Assembly: GCA_938003835.1 (NCBI GenBank)
Contig: CALKXJ010000012.1
Location: forward strand, 62,001-126,000
Direction: 5' to 3'
DNA length: 64,000 nucleotides
Source: an uncultured Bryobacteraceae bacterium
GTDB taxonomy: Bacteria; Acidobacteriota; Terriglobia; Bryobacterales; Bryobacteraceae
Positions 18,931 through 27,980 of the stretch are shown here, one piece after another. A program made the position numbers and the translations under genes. The notes below the pieces were generated by a model. That model was not told the origin of the DNA and ran no database searches. It saw only the letters and a program-made list of their open reading frames with translations. Each line of letters opens with the position of its first letter. The stretch's first letter is position 1.

Positions 18931-19932
18931 TCAGTCGTGCTCGGCCCGCTGCGCCGCCAGGTGGCGGCCTCCCAGGTGAGCAAAATCGGGAAACTCGAGC
19001 AGGTAGTTGGCGAGCCGGCCGGCGACGGCGCGTTGCAGCTTCGCGTCATCGCCGAAGCCGGCAAACCACTCGATGGCCGGATCGCGCCGGAACCAGGTCC
19101 ACTGGCGCTTGGCGTAATGCCGTGTCTCGCGTCCGGTCAACCGGATTGCCTCCTCCGGCTCGAGCTTCCCTTCCAGGACGGCGAGGGCCTGGCGATAGCC
19201 GAGAGCCTGAAGCGCCTTTGACGTAGGCGGATAACCCATTGCCAGGATGCGGCGGACTTCGTCAACGAGTCCCGCATCGAACATCGCGCGACAGCGCGCC
19301 TCGAGCCGCGCATAGAGGGCGTCTCGCGGCGGATCGAGACCGATCTTGAGCGGCTCAAATCCTTCCAGTTGGCAGCGCCCCTCGCGCAAGAGTGCGGAAA
19401 GCGGCCGGCGGGTGAGCAGGCAGACCTCGAGGGCCCGGATCAGCTTGTTGACATCGTGGGGGTGGATGCGAGCTGCCGAAGTCGGATCGAAGCGCAGGAG
19501 GAGGCGATGCAGCGAGCCGCTGCGGCGCTTCTCCCGTTCGAGCAGCCGCGCGCGCAGCGCCGGATCCCGGCCCGGGCCGGGAAATAGCCCGTCCAGCAGG
19601 GCCCGCAGATAAAAGCCCGTGCCGCCCACCACGATGGGGAGGCGTCCCCGGGCGATGATGTCGCCGAGCAGGGGCCGCACCCGGCGGGCATAGTCGCCTG
19701 CGGTGACGAGCTCGTCCGGCGCAACCACGTCGATCATGTGGTGCGGAATGCCCCGCCGCTCCTGGAGAGAGAGCTTCGCCGTGCCGATATCCAGGTAGCG
19801 GTACAGCTGGACCGAATCGCAGTTGATGATCTCGGCCGGAAAGCTTTGCGCCAGCACAAGGGCCAGCTCGCTCTTGCCCGATCCGGTGGGACCGACGATG
19901 GCGACGAGTGGGGCAGCGCGGTTCGGCGTCAT
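18931..19932 (-). CDS. miaA: tRNA dimethylallyltransferase MiaA
   Basis: A 333-residue enzyme. The P-loop VGPTGSGKSELA is at about 13-24, the DSVQLYRYLDIGTAK motif follows, and GGTGFYLRALLDG and RHYAKRQWTWFRRD are conserved MiaA signatures. It transfers a dimethylallyl group to A37 of tRNAs that read U-starting codons. Length and motifs match the family. It is convergent with the GH36-like gene (one base between stops) and divergent from the large TPR gene. It is a housekeeping gene with no sign of transfer. Confidence 0.95.
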   Translation of the reverse strand: MTPNRAAPLVAIVGPTGSGKSELALVLAQSFPAEIINCDSVQLYRYLDIGTAKLSLQERRGIPHHMIDVVAPDELVTAGDYARRVRPLLGDIIARGRLPIVVGGTGFYLRALLDGLFPGPGRDPALRARLLEREKRRSGSLHRLLLRFDPTSAARIHPHDVNKLIRALEVCLLTRRPLSALLREGRCQLEGFEPLKIGLDPPRDALYARLEARCRAMFDAGLVDEVRRILAMGYPPTSKALQALGYRQALAVLEGKLEPEEAIRLTGRETRHYAKRQWTWFRRDPAIEWFAGFGDDAKLQRAVAGRLANYLLEFPDFAHLGGRHLAAQRAEHD

Positions 19933-20058
19933 CGTGTTGGCTTCTTAAGTCTAGCTTGCGTCAGGCCGGAAAGGTCCTGGCGGTATACTGAAGAGGAAAG
20001 GATTTCGGACGAACCCGGGGGCCGCTCGCTGGGGAAAGAGCACCGAAGTCGGTTTCAC

Positions 20059-22122
20059 ATGCGGAAAATGAATCTGCTTTACAGTTTCGCCGCCATCGCC
20101 GTCGTGAGTCTGTCGGCGGGCGCAGCGTTAGCCGGGCCGAGCAGCGTCGAACGGGTCAACTCACGGAAGGCCGACGCCTATTACCATTTCGCGCTGGGCC
20201 ATCTCTACGCCGAGCTGGCTGGCTCCTACGGCAACAAGGGCGACTACCTCAACCTGGCGATCGAGAACTACCGCGAGGCGCTGCGGGCCGATCCGGAAGC
20301 CTCCTTTATCGCCGACGAGCTTTCCGATCTTTACATTCAGGCGGGCCGGCTGCGGGAAGCGGTCGAGGAGGCCAAGGCGAATCTGGAGAAGAACCCAAAG
20401 GACGCCAATGCCCGCCGCATCCTGGGACGGATCTACACGCGCTTGCTCGGTGATCCCCGGCAGGGCCGCATCAACGAGGAAATGGTCAAGCAAGCGATCG
20501 AGCAGTATCAGAAACTCGCCGAGCTCACGCCGAAAGACACCGAAATCTGGTTGACGCTCGGGCGCCTGTACAAGCTGGCGCAGAACTCGGTGGATGCCGA
20601 GCACGCATACAAGAAGGTTCTGGAGCTCGACGCCGACCAGGAGGAGGCCTTGATCGGCTTGGCCATGGTCTACTCGGACCTGGGTGATCAGCCCCGCGCG
20701 GCGGAGATGCTTCGCCGGGTCGTGGCCAAGAACCCCACCGTACGCACGCTGACCGCTTTGGCGCGGTCTTATGAGCAGCAGCGGGACTTCAAGCAGGCGG
20801 CGGAGACCTTCCGGCGGGCGCTCGAGCTGGCACCGGACAACGAAGAGCTGCGCTACAGCCTGGCGGAAAACCTGCTCATGACCGACCAGGTCGAGGAGGC
20901 GCTGAAGACCTTCGAGGAGCTGGCCGATCAGGATCCGCGAGACTACCGTCCACTGCTGAGGATTTCGCAGATCTACCGGCAGAAAGGGCGGTTCGAGCAG
21001 GCGCGGCAAGCGCTCAACAAGGCCAAAGCGAGCGCCCCGGAAAACCTCGAGGTGCTCTACCATGAGGTCAACCTGCTCGAGTCGGAGGGCAAGACGGAGG
21101 AGGCGATCAGAGCGCTAAAGGACATCGTCGATTCCACGCGCAAGTCCGCCTATAGCGCCGCCGAGCGCTCCAATCGCGCGGTGCTGCTCGAGCGGCTTGG
21201 CTCCATGCACCGTGCCCACGGCCAGTACGAGCAGGCCGTGGCGGTCTTCACCGAGCTTAAGGGGCTGAGCAAGGATTTGGAGACTCGCGCCGCCGCGCAG
21301 ATCGCCGACACGTATCGGCAAGCGAAGCAGTTCCGCAAAGCCGCCGAAGAGATCGAGCCGGTCTACCGGAGCAATCCGGAAGACCGCATGGTGGCCGTCG
21401 TCCGCGCCACCGTGCTGGCCGACCTGGGAAAGGCCGACGAAGCGATCAACACGATCAAGAAGCTTCGCAAGGCGAACAAGACGCCCTCGCTCGATGACTT
21501 GCTGGTGTTGGCCCAGATTTACGAAAAGACCAGGCGGTACGACGAGATGGGCAAGGCGACCGAGGAAGCCCTCAAGCTCGCCAAGACCGACGAAGAGAAG
21601 GCGGCCGTGCTGTTCATGCGCGGGGCGATGTTCGAGCGCAAAAAGCAGTACGAACAGGCCGAGGCGGCCTTCCGCGAGGTCCTGCGTCTGGATCCGGACA
21701 ACGCCTCGGCAATGAACTACCTGGGCTACATGTTCGCCGACCGGAACGTGCGGCTCGAAGAGGCTTACGAATTGATCCGCAAGGCGCTCGAGCAGGATCC
21801 GCACAACGGTGCCTATCTGGACAGCCTCGGATGGGTCTACTATCGGATGGGGAAGCTCGAGGAGGCCGAGGAGTACCTGCGCCGCGCCGTCGAAAAGGTA
21901 CGCCGCGACCCCATCGTGCACGACCATCTCGCCGACGTTTACTTCAAGCAGGGCCGGCTCAAGGAGGCCATCGCCCACTGGCGCATCTCGCTGAAGGAGT
22001 GGGAGGCAAGCGCCGCCGGGGAAAAGGATCCCGTGCAGATGGCCGAGGTGCAAAGGAAGCTGGAGAGCGCTGAGGTGCGCCTGGCCAAGGAGAGCGCGCT
22101 GACGGAAACCAAGCAGCGCTGA
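20059..22122 (+). CDS. Exported TPR-repeat protein (about 687 residues)
   Basis: Start ATG at 20059 (a second ATG lies at 20068); a signal peptide (LLYSFAAIAVVSLSAGAALAG) precedes about 15 or more TPR units. Representative repeats are ALIGLAMVYSDLGDQPRAAE, AETFRRALELAPDNEELRYS and GAMFERKKQYEQAEAAFREV. The last repeats (NGAYLDSLGWVYYRMGKLEE) are the type found in bacterial assembly or secretion factors, and the C-terminus is charged. It likely acts as a periplasmic or outer-membrane scaffold. An ORF reading upstream to 19738 covers the miaA region and is not used. A TATACT at 19984-19989 has no properly spaced -35. Confidence 0.85.
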   Translation: MRKMNLLYSFAAIAVVSLSAGAALAGPSSVERVNSRKADAYYHFALGHLYAELAGSYGNKGDYLNLAIENYREALRADPEASFIADELSDLYIQAGRLREAVEEAKANLEKNPKDANARRILGRIYTRLLGDPRQGRINEEMVKQAIEQYQKLAELTPKDTEIWLTLGRLYKLAQNSVDAEHAYKKVLELDADQEEALIGLAMVYSDLGDQPRAAEMLRRVVAKNPTVRTLTALARSYEQQRDFKQAAETFRRALELAPDNEELRYSLAENLLMTDQVEEALKTFEELADQDPRDYRPLLRISQIYRQKGRFEQARQALNKAKASAPENLEVLYHEVNLLESEGKTEEAIRALKDIVDSTRKSAYSAAERSNRAVLLERLGSMHRAHGQYEQAVAVFTELKGLSKDLETRAAAQIADTYRQAKQFRKAAEEIEPVYRSNPEDRMVAVVRATVLADLGKADEAINTIKKLRKANKTPSLDDLLVLAQIYEKTRRYDEMGKATEEALKLAKTDEEKAAVLFMRGAMFERKKQYEQAEAAFREVLRLDPDNASAMNYLGYMFADRNVRLEEAYELIRKALEQDPHNGAYLDSLGWVYYRMGKLEEAEEYLRRAVEKVRRDPIVHDHLADVYFKQGRLKEAIAHWRISLKEWEASAAGEKDPVQMAEVQRKLESAEVRLAKESALTETKQR

Positions 22123-22144
22123 GACGGGGCCTCGCCGGCGTTCC

Positions 22145-22387
22145 TCACGCTCTTGGGGCGCGGAAATGGAACCGGCGCCCGCAGCTCAGGCACCGGAAGG
22201 CAGTGTAGCCGAGGGCCGACCAGGCCAGATCGAACAGCCCGCGCGAGCGGGAAGGCTTTATATAGCGAGAGCCGCAACCGGGACACCAGACGGCGCGCAA
22301 GTCGACCGGAGCCGCCGAGGACTCCTTGACCCCGTTGGCGGCCCCTCCGGAGGCCGTAGCACGACTGATCCGGATGATGACGCGCAT
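22145..22387 (-). CDS. Small zinc-ribbon protein
   Basis: An 80-residue protein (ATG 22387; a longer reading starts at 22468). The C-terminal 45 residues carry two Cys-x2-Cys pairs (CPGC and CLSC) about 25 residues apart, with the linker RSRGLFDLAWSALGYTAFRC and the ending RRFHF. This matches small acidobacterial zinc-ribbon proteins of the form CPxC...RxxGLW...RPYRCxxCxxRF. The N-terminal half is low-complexity. Function is unknown; zinc ribbons of this size often bind nucleic acid or partner proteins. It is convergent with the TPR gene. Confidence 0.55.
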   Translation of the reverse strand: MRVIIRISRATASGGAANGVKESSAAPVDLRAVWCPGCGSRYIKPSRSRGLFDLAWSALGYTAFRCLSCGRRFHFRAPRA

Positions 22388-22749
22388 CGCGTCAGGCTTG
22401 CTCCCTCGGGGCGGGCAAAAAACGCGCAGGGCGACCGGGTGCTCCTCCGCGAGGCTCCACGCCGGCAAGGGTCCCGCCCGCGTCCAACTCTGTCCCTGCG
22501 CCGGAAGTGAGGCGTCTTAGCTGCCCCACCGATTCGACTGGAGCTCTCGCGGGATGCAAGCTCCCGGTCGCACCCATCACGGGAAAGAGCAAAGCGGTTG
22601 CCAATCTCTTTCTCGCACCCGCCTCAATCCTTTCGCTGCCGGAGAACCGGCAATCCAACCAGCCTTGGGACATTTTTTACCCGCGCCGCGCGGTATATTT
22701 TACCCTGCACAACTCCCCGCGAAAGGCCCCGGACCTCTTTCCGCGCCGG
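22388..22749. other. Intergenic region without a supported gene
   Basis: These 362 bases lie between the zinc-ribbon gene and the HpcH aldolase gene, both on the minus strand. Short ORFs on either strand have no recognisable protein features. An AT-rich patch at about 22670-22705 holds two related motifs, TTTTTTACCC and TATTTTACCC, flanking a GC-rich palindromic core (CCGCGCCGCGCGG). This patch could be the zinc-ribbon promoter, but no hexamer pair with normal spacing was found. Confidence 0.4.
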
Positions 22750-23616
22750 TCAATACAGCGGGTGATGTCGTGGATCGAAGCCCGCCTTGCCGAGCGGCGC
22801 CAGGAAGGCGCGCGCGCCGGCCAGCAGCAAGCTCAATTCCGCCGGGGCCTGAAAGACGGTGAAGCCCTCCTCGATACGTGCTTTCATCTGCTCGGGGCTG
22901 CGCGCCGGTAAACCGACCGGCACCTTGTGACGTTTGGCTGCGGCGAGAATCCTGGCGACGGCCTGCCGGACGCTAGGGTGCTCCAGGTCGCCGCCGTGAC
23001 CGAGCGAATAAGAGAGGTCACTGGTGCCGATGTAAACGACATCGATGCCTTCCACCGCGGCAATCTCGTCGATTGCCTCCACCGCTTCGGCCTCCTCGAC
23101 GATGACAACCACCACTACATTGCGGTCGGCAAACCGCGGGTAACCTTCCTCCGGCGCCGGCCAGCGGAAGCTCGCCAGGCCCGGCCCGACGCCGCGGCGC
23201 CCCGCGGGCGGATAGCGGCAGGCCTCCACCGCCTGCCGGGCCAGCCGGGCGTTGGTGGTGAAGGGGAAGATGACTCCGAGCGCGCCGACGTCGAGGGCAC
23301 GCTTGGCCAGCCAGCGCTCGTTCGCCGGCACGCGGATGAACGGGACGGCTTTGAGCCCCCGGGTGGCCAGGATCATGTGGCGGGCCGTTTCGAGCGTGAT
23401 GGGGCTGTGCTCCATCTCGATCCACAGAAAATCAAAGCCGGCGTTAGCCAACTGGGCGGCCGTTTCGGCGCTGGGCACGGTGATGGTGGCACCGAGCACC
23501 GGCTGGCCTTCCCGCAAGAGGCGTTTCACGGGGTTTTCCCAGCCGGTTTGAGCGGACATCGGACGGGGGAGCAGCAGCAGAAGCGCAGGCAAGCTCCATA
23601 GACATCGTCTTGGCAT
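22750..23616 (-). CDS. Exported HpcH/HpaI-type aldolase
   Basis: A 288-residue class II aldolase-fold (HpcH/HpaI, citrate-lyase beta-like) protein. Motifs: FDFLWIEMEHSP (metal Glu and catalytic His region), VPFIRVP, GALGVIFPFT, and DVVYIGTSDLSYSLGHGG. The family normally cleaves 2-keto-3-deoxy acids in the cytoplasm. Here residues 1-22 (LWSLPALLLLLPRPMSAQ) look like a signal peptide, so the enzyme would be exported. GGAGA lies eight bases before ATG 23616. It is divergent from the GT39-like gene. Substrate unknown. Confidence 0.78.
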   Translation of the reverse strand: MPRRCLWSLPALLLLLPRPMSAQTGWENPVKRLLREGQPVLGATITVPSAETAAQLANAGFDFLWIEMEHSPITLETARHMILATRGLKAVPFIRVPANERWLAKRALDVGALGVIFPFTTNARLARQAVEACRYPPAGRRGVGPGLASFRWPAPEEGYPRFADRNVVVVVIVEEAEAVEAIDEIAAVEGIDVVYIGTSDLSYSLGHGGDLEHPSVRQAVARILAAAKRHKVPVGLPARSPEQMKARIEEGFTVFQAPAELSLLLAGARAFLAPLGKAGFDPRHHPLY

Positions 23617-23666
23617 CGTCTCGTCTCCAGCGTTCGGAATTCGCTTTGCTCTATACTACTCGTCTT

Positions 23667-25379
23667 GTGCCCGAAACAGGCGCATCGCCCCGGCGAAGCC
23701 CTTCCGGACAAGCCGTCTCAGTCACTGGGCTCGTCGCGGTCTTCCTGCTGTTTTCGGCTCTCGCAGCCTCGTTGCAGTGGGCAAACGGGGCCTATCACAG
23801 CGAAATGGGCGAGGAGGCTGACGCCGCGGCTCATTACGTTACCTCGCTGATGGTTCGGGATTACGTGGCGTCAGGACTGCCCGCGCCGCCGCTCGAATAC
23901 GCCCGGAACTATTACCAGCATTACCCGAAGGTCGGCCTCGGCCACTGGCCGCCGATGTTCTATGTCCTTCAGGCCGGATGGATGCTGCTGTTCGGCATCT
24001 CGCGTCCCTCCGTGTTGCTCTTTCAGGCCGCGCTCGCCGGCTTGCTGGCCACCGCGCTGTTCGCCGCGGCCCGCCGGCTGATGCCCGCGATTTTGAGCGT
24101 GGCGGTGGCCGGCGCGCTGCTGGTGCATCCCATGACGCAGCGCCTGGCGCGGGATGTGATGGCGGAACTGCTTACCGCGACGCTGATCTTCCTGGCGTTG
24201 TGGTCCTGGTGGCGGTTTCTCGAGACGGAGCAGCATCGCTTCGCGGCCGCCTTCGGAGTGCTGGCCGGTATGGGCCTGCTGACCAAAGGCACTGCGGCGA
24301 TGCTCGTTCCCGTGCCTGTCTTCAGCCTCCTGCTGACGCGAAAACTCGGGCTTCTGCGACACCCCTGGTTCTGGCTCTCCGGCCTGCTCGCGGGCGCGAT
24401 CGCTGCTCCGTGGTATCTGCTGGCGCCCGGGGCGATGCATCAGCGGGCCGTACCGGGCCTTGTCAGCACCAGCGAGGGCTATTACGTCGTGCGCTCCGGC
24501 ATGCGCTATCTCTGGCTGGCCGGCTACGGGCCCGCGGTGCTGGTGATGATCGGCCTGGCGGTGCTGATCGGAGTGCGGCTGTGGCGGCGCAAACCGGTGG
24601 AGGCTGTTTGGGCGGTGGCCGCCTCGGCGCTGGCGGCCATGGTGTTGCTGAGAACTCTGGTGCCCCCCGCGCGCGAGCTCCGCCACCTGCTCAACGTGCT
24701 CCCATTCTGGCTGCTGTTCGCCGCCGGCGGCCTCTGGTGGGCCTTCTCGCTCGGGCCTCTGAAGCACCGCTCGGTGCGCTGGCGTGCCGCCGCGGCGGCG
24801 CTTGTCTTCGCGGTGGTCTTCGGCCTCGAGTTTCGCCCGCCGCCCAGGAAGGACTGCGGCGGCTTCGCTGAGGTGGCGCAGGCGATTCTGGCCCGCCCGG
24901 AGTGGACCCAGTCGGTGATTCTGATCTCCTCGGACGCGCTGGGAGAGGGGATGTTCATCTCCGAGATCGCCATGCGCGAGAGGCGTCCCGGTCACATCGT
25001 GCTCCGGGGCAGCAAGGTCCTTTCGTTGTCGAGCTGGTTCGGCTGGAACGCGCGGCCCCTGTTCAGCGGGCCGGCCCAGGTGGATGAGTTCCTCCGCGCG
25101 GTGCCGGTGGGCCTGGTGGTCTTTGATGGCGAGCCGGTGCGGCCGCCGGCGCATCATCAGATGTTGCAACTGGCGCTGCGGGCGCAGGGCCGCGCCTGGG
25201 AGCTGGTCGGGCACTTCCCGCAGCGGCGCGGGCCGGCCGACCGGCGCGACGGGATCTACCTGTACCGGCTGGTGGGCCACGAAGGAAGGGCGCCGGCGCA
25301 CGTACCCCGCCAGCTCGAAATTGGGGACAGTACACTCAATCCCCAATTTCCGGGGCTTCGCAAGGTCAATACCCAATGA
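23667..25379 (+). CDS. Glycosyltransferase family 39-like (ArnT/PMT-type) integral membrane protein
   Basis: About 570 residues with roughly 9-11 hydrophobic helices. The early acidic motif MGEEADAAAHYV after the first helix, followed by GHWPPMFYVLQAGWM and LARDVMAELLTATL, is typical of the GT39/ArnT/PMT fold, which moves sugars from polyprenyl-phosphate carriers. The acceptor is unknown. The GTG at 23667 is preferred; a TTG at 23610 overlaps the divergent aldolase gene. TATACT occurs at 23652-23657, upstream of that GTG. The last 19 codons include a perfect inverted repeat (25318-25349), so the natural C-terminus may have been altered. The stop overlaps the next start as ATGA. Confidence 0.75.
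   Translation: MPETGASPRRSPSGQAVSVTGLVAVFLLFSALAASLQWANGAYHSEMGEEADAAAHYVTSLMVRDYVASGLPAPPLEYARNYYQHYPKVGLGHWPPMFYVLQAGWMLLFGISRPSVLLFQAALAGLLATALFAAARRLMPAILSVAVAGALLVHPMTQRLARDVMAELLTATLIFLALWSWWRFLETEQHRFAAAFGVLAGMGLLTKGTAAMLVPVPVFSLLLTRKLGLLRHPWFWLSGLLAGAIAAPWYLLAPGAMHQRAVPGLVSTSEGYYVVRSGMRYLWLAGYGPAVLVMIGLAVLIGVRLWRRKPVEAVWAVAASALAAMVLLRTLVPPARELRHLLNVLPFWLLFAAGGLWWAFSLGPLKHRSVRWRAAAAALVFAVVFGLEFRPPPRKDCGGFAEVAQAILARPEWTQSVILISSDALGEGMFISEIAMRERRPGHIVLRGSKVLSLSSWFGWNARPLFSGPAQVDEFLRAVPVGLVVFDGEPVRPPAHHQMLQLALRAQGRAWELVGHFPQRRGPADRRDGIYLYRLVGHEGRAPAHVPRQLEIGDSTLNPQFPGLRKVNTQ
25318..25349. repeat. Perfect 10-base inverted repeat, REP-like
   Basis: AAATTGGGGA (25318-25327) and TCCCCAATTT (25340-25349) are exact reverse complements with a 12-base loop. 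The core TTGGGGACAGTACACT resembles dispersed palindromic units mobilised by REP-associated tyrosine transposases in other bacteria. No transposase and no second copy were noticed in this window. It lies inside the 3' end of the GT39-like gene, just before the glyoxalase-fold gene. Confidence 0.55.
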
Positions 25380-25801
25380 TCGTCCGCCACAATCACACCA
25401 GCTTCACGGTGAGCGACCTCAACCGCTCGATCGACTTCTACACGCGCGTGCTCGGTTTCGAGCTGGAACGCCGCTTCGAAGTCGAGGGCGCCGGCATTTC
25501 CTCCATCGTCGGCTTCGACGGCGCTCATCTCAAGATCGCCTTTGTCCGGCTGGGGGAGTTCCGCCTAGAGCTGGTCGAGTATGTGGCGCCCGCCGGCCGC
25601 AAGCTCGAGATGGCGACCAACAACGTCGGCTCGGCCCACATCGCCTTCACCACCGACGACGTGGACGCCACCTACGAAGAGCTCAAGGCCAAGGGCCTGC
25701 GCTTCCGCAACGCCCCGACGCGCTCGCGGCCGGACCGGCCGCGCGTGGCCTATTTCGAGGACCCGGACGGCTACACGCTCGAGATCGTCGAGCCGGTGTA
25801 G
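25376..25801 (+). CDS. Glyoxalase/VOC-fold metalloprotein
   Basis: A 141-residue vicinal-oxygen-chelate protein with two beta-alpha-beta-beta-beta modules. Likely metal ligands are His7 or His5 in RHNHTSFTV, Glu in RLELVEYV, His in GSAHIAFTT and Glu in YTLEIVEPV. The helical motif DLNRSIDFYTRVLGFEL is typical of lactoylglutathione-lyase and methylmalonyl-CoA-epimerase relatives. The reaction cannot be decided from sequence. Its start overlaps the GT39 stop (ATGA), so translation may be coupled. Confidence 0.85.
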   Translation: MIVRHNHTSFTVSDLNRSIDFYTRVLGFELERRFEVEGAGISSIVGFDGAHLKIAFVRLGEFRLELVEYVAPAGRKLEMATNNVGSAHIAFTTDDVDATYEELKAKGLRFRNAPTRSRPDRPRVAYFEDPDGYTLEIVEPV

Positions 25802-25808
25802 GGCCGCC

Positions 25809-26438
25809 TCAGCGCTGGGTCAGGTCGCGGAGGTAGATGTCCTTGAACAGCATGTTGCCCTCGCCGCCCGAATGGAGCTGAAGGGCGATGTAGCCGTCGA
25901 AGGACTTGGGCTGCGGGTCGGTGAAGTCCACCATGAGCACGCCGTTCAGGTAGGAAATGTAGCGGTTGCCCTCCACCATCACCAGCAGATGGTTCCAGTC
26001 GTCGGGGCGCAGGACGGCGCCCTTTTCCGGCGCGGGCCAGACCACCCAGCCCCGGCCGTCTCCGTAGATGCCGCCCGTATAGGGTCCGACGCGCTTGTCG
26101 ATGTCGAACTGCAAGCCCTGCGTCACGGTCGGCGTGCCCGGTTTGAATTCGGTGTGGAAGAACAGGCCGCTGTTGCCCGTGCCGAGGCATTTGAACCACA
26201 GCGACATGTGAAAGTCCTTGTAGCGCTTCTCAGTGCGCAGATAGCCGTACTCCTTCGAGACGCCCTGGCCGTGGATGACGCCCCCTTCAACGGTCCATTT
26301 TTCACTGCCGACCTCGACCCAGCCGGTGAGGTCCTTGCCGTTGAAGAGCGGAATCCAGTCTTCGCCGGGCAGCTTGGGCTTAGGGGCCTGCCCCAGCAAG
26401 GCCAAGGCTGCCAGCAGGATCAAGCTTATCCGGTACAT
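25809..26438 (-). CDS. Secreted DUF1080 (3-keto-disaccharide hydrolase-type) protein
   Basis: A 209-residue protein: signal peptide (MYRISLILLAALALLGQAP), then a single concanavalin-like beta-sandwich with the DUF1080 landmarks WIPLFNGKDLTGW, GVIHGQG, LWFKCLGTGNSGLFFHTEF and WNHLLVMVEGNRYISYLNG. The family binds or cleaves sugar derivatives outside the cytoplasm; some members act on 3-keto-glycosides. AGGAGG is seven bases before ATG 26438. It is 31 bases downstream of the ceramidase-like gene on the same strand. Confidence 0.88.
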   Translation of the reverse strand: MYRISLILLAALALLGQAPKPKLPGEDWIPLFNGKDLTGWVEVGSEKWTVEGGVIHGQGVSKEYGYLRTEKRYKDFHMSLWFKCLGTGNSGLFFHTEFKPGTPTVTQGLQFDIDKRVGPYTGGIYGDGRGWVVWPAPEKGAVLRPDDWNHLLVMVEGNRYISYLNGVLMVDFTDPQPKSFDGYIALQLHSGGEGNMLFKDIYLRDLTQR

Positions 26439-26469
26439 CGGTATCCTCCTGAGGGAAAAGTGAGAACAC

Positions 26470-27864
26470 TTATCGCCGGTAAGCCGGCGGGTATGGGCCG
26501 CGCGCCTCGATCAGCAAACGCACGGCGGCCTCGACCAGCTTTTCGCCTCCGCCGGGCGCCAGCGGGGTGCTGATCACCTCATAGGCGCCCTCCTGATAAG
26601 CCTTGAGGTCGGGAATGTAGTCGCCGACTTTGTCATTGGCCAGTTCGACGACCACCGTGTGGGGAAACGGAGATGCCAGCTTGATGGCCTTGCCCAGCTC
26701 GACGAAGACCTCGCCGGGCAGGGCCACCCAGGCGATGTCGCGGCCGAGCGCCATCACCTGGACCTCGGCCTCGAGGGCGCGCCCCCCCTGCTTGTGCGCC
26801 GCCATGACCTTGAAGGCGTGAACCTGCTCGTAAAAAGAGGGGGCGCGCGGCGTGCCGAAAGCGGCTACTACCTGACGCGCCTTCTCGACCTCGGCGTCGC
26901 TGACGGTAATCACCGGCAGCTCGACGCTTGCGCTGCGCACCACCAGCGGCGTCGGCTCGGTCGGCTGGAGCTCGCCAAAGGCGCGAAGCACGCTCCCGGC
27001 GAGGATGGTCCCGATGCGGGCCGCCTCGCCGTGGCCCCGTTGCGGCGCAGAGCTGGTTACATCGATGTGGTTGATGTTGCCACAGGCGCCCAGGGTGAAC
27101 AGCGTGAGCAGACCCTCCCCCTTCACCGCGGCCAGTCGCGCGGCGAGCGTGGCCGGGTAATCGGCCGAGAACTGGAGCCCCCCAACCGTATCGAGATGAA
27201 GGGCGAAGTTGACGTAGGCGGCGAGCGGGTCGCCCTGGGGCGAGTCGAAGTAGATGAGGGGCAGCTCCGGATCGATCGAGCCGAGCGGGCGCACGATATC
27301 GGGGTTGCGCTTGCCGGGGTTCCAGCCCACCGAGCCGTCCTTCATGAGGAAGCGCCGGATGAAGCTGACGGAATCTTCCCTGCCCTTCGCCGCCCAGGCG
27401 CGCGCCGGCCGTAGATCGGCCTCGGCGCGCCCGACCGCTTCGGCGATCCTCTCCGGCAGCTCGGCGTGGTAGCGCCGGACGATCGCCAGCGTCTGGTCGG
27501 CGACGTTGACGAGATCGGCCGACATCTCCGGACCGGTGTGGGTGTGCGTGGCGCTCACCATGACGTGCGCCGGCGGGATCCGCGTCCGCTCGCCGACGCG
27601 CCTGCGGACGGCCTCCACCAGCGGCCACGGCGCGGCGATCAGGTCGCAGGCCACCAGCGCCGCGCGAGTCTCGCCCGCCTCGAGCACGAGCGCCTTGGCG
27701 TAAAGGGGATCGTGCACACCCTCGTTGAGCCGGATGTTGTAGTAACCGGCCATGGGCATGCCGGCCGGCGGAGTGATTTCGACAAGAGCGCGGCCCACGC
27801 GAAGCTCCGCGGCGGTCAACGGCGCGAGCAGCGCGAGAAAGAGGATCGAGCCACGGGCAAACAT
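26470..27864 (-). CDS. Exported neutral/alkaline ceramidase-like hydrolase
   Basis: A 464-residue protein with a signal peptide (ILFLALLAPLTAAEL). Motifs of the neutral/alkaline non-lysosomal ceramidase N-terminal domain: GRALVEITPPAGMPMAGY, VSATHTHTGPEMS (zinc histidines), LGACGNINHIDV and WVALPGEVFVELGKAI. Many acidobacterial and planctomycete members of this family lie among glycan-degradation genes, and the true substrate is often unknown. ATG 27864 is chosen over TTG 27873. No strong ribosome-binding site is seen. The gene is divergent from the epimerase gene. Confidence 0.8.
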   Translation of the reverse strand: MFARGSILFLALLAPLTAAELRVGRALVEITPPAGMPMAGYYNIRLNEGVHDPLYAKALVLEAGETRAALVACDLIAAPWPLVEAVRRRVGERTRIPPAHVMVSATHTHTGPEMSADLVNVADQTLAIVRRYHAELPERIAEAVGRAEADLRPARAWAAKGREDSVSFIRRFLMKDGSVGWNPGKRNPDIVRPLGSIDPELPLIYFDSPQGDPLAAYVNFALHLDTVGGLQFSADYPATLAARLAAVKGEGLLTLFTLGACGNINHIDVTSSAPQRGHGEAARIGTILAGSVLRAFGELQPTEPTPLVVRSASVELPVITVSDAEVEKARQVVAAFGTPRAPSFYEQVHAFKVMAAHKQGGRALEAEVQVMALGRDIAWVALPGEVFVELGKAIKLASPFPHTVVVELANDKVGDYIPDLKAYQEGAYEVISTPLAPGGGEKLVEAAVRLLIEARGPYPPAYRR

Positions 27865-27980
27865 CGTGGACAATTATTTCATATCGAGAACGAGCCCGGC
27901 GACGGCGGCGATCTGCTATGCTCGGTGGCGGGGAACGCCCCGGCACAGGCAAAGCAGAATCCGATCTGGGAGGCGATGCG

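Noticed and set aside
19956-19989. TTGCGT and TATACT before the large TPR gene
   Set aside because: The spacing is 22 bases, too long for a normal sigma-70 promoter.
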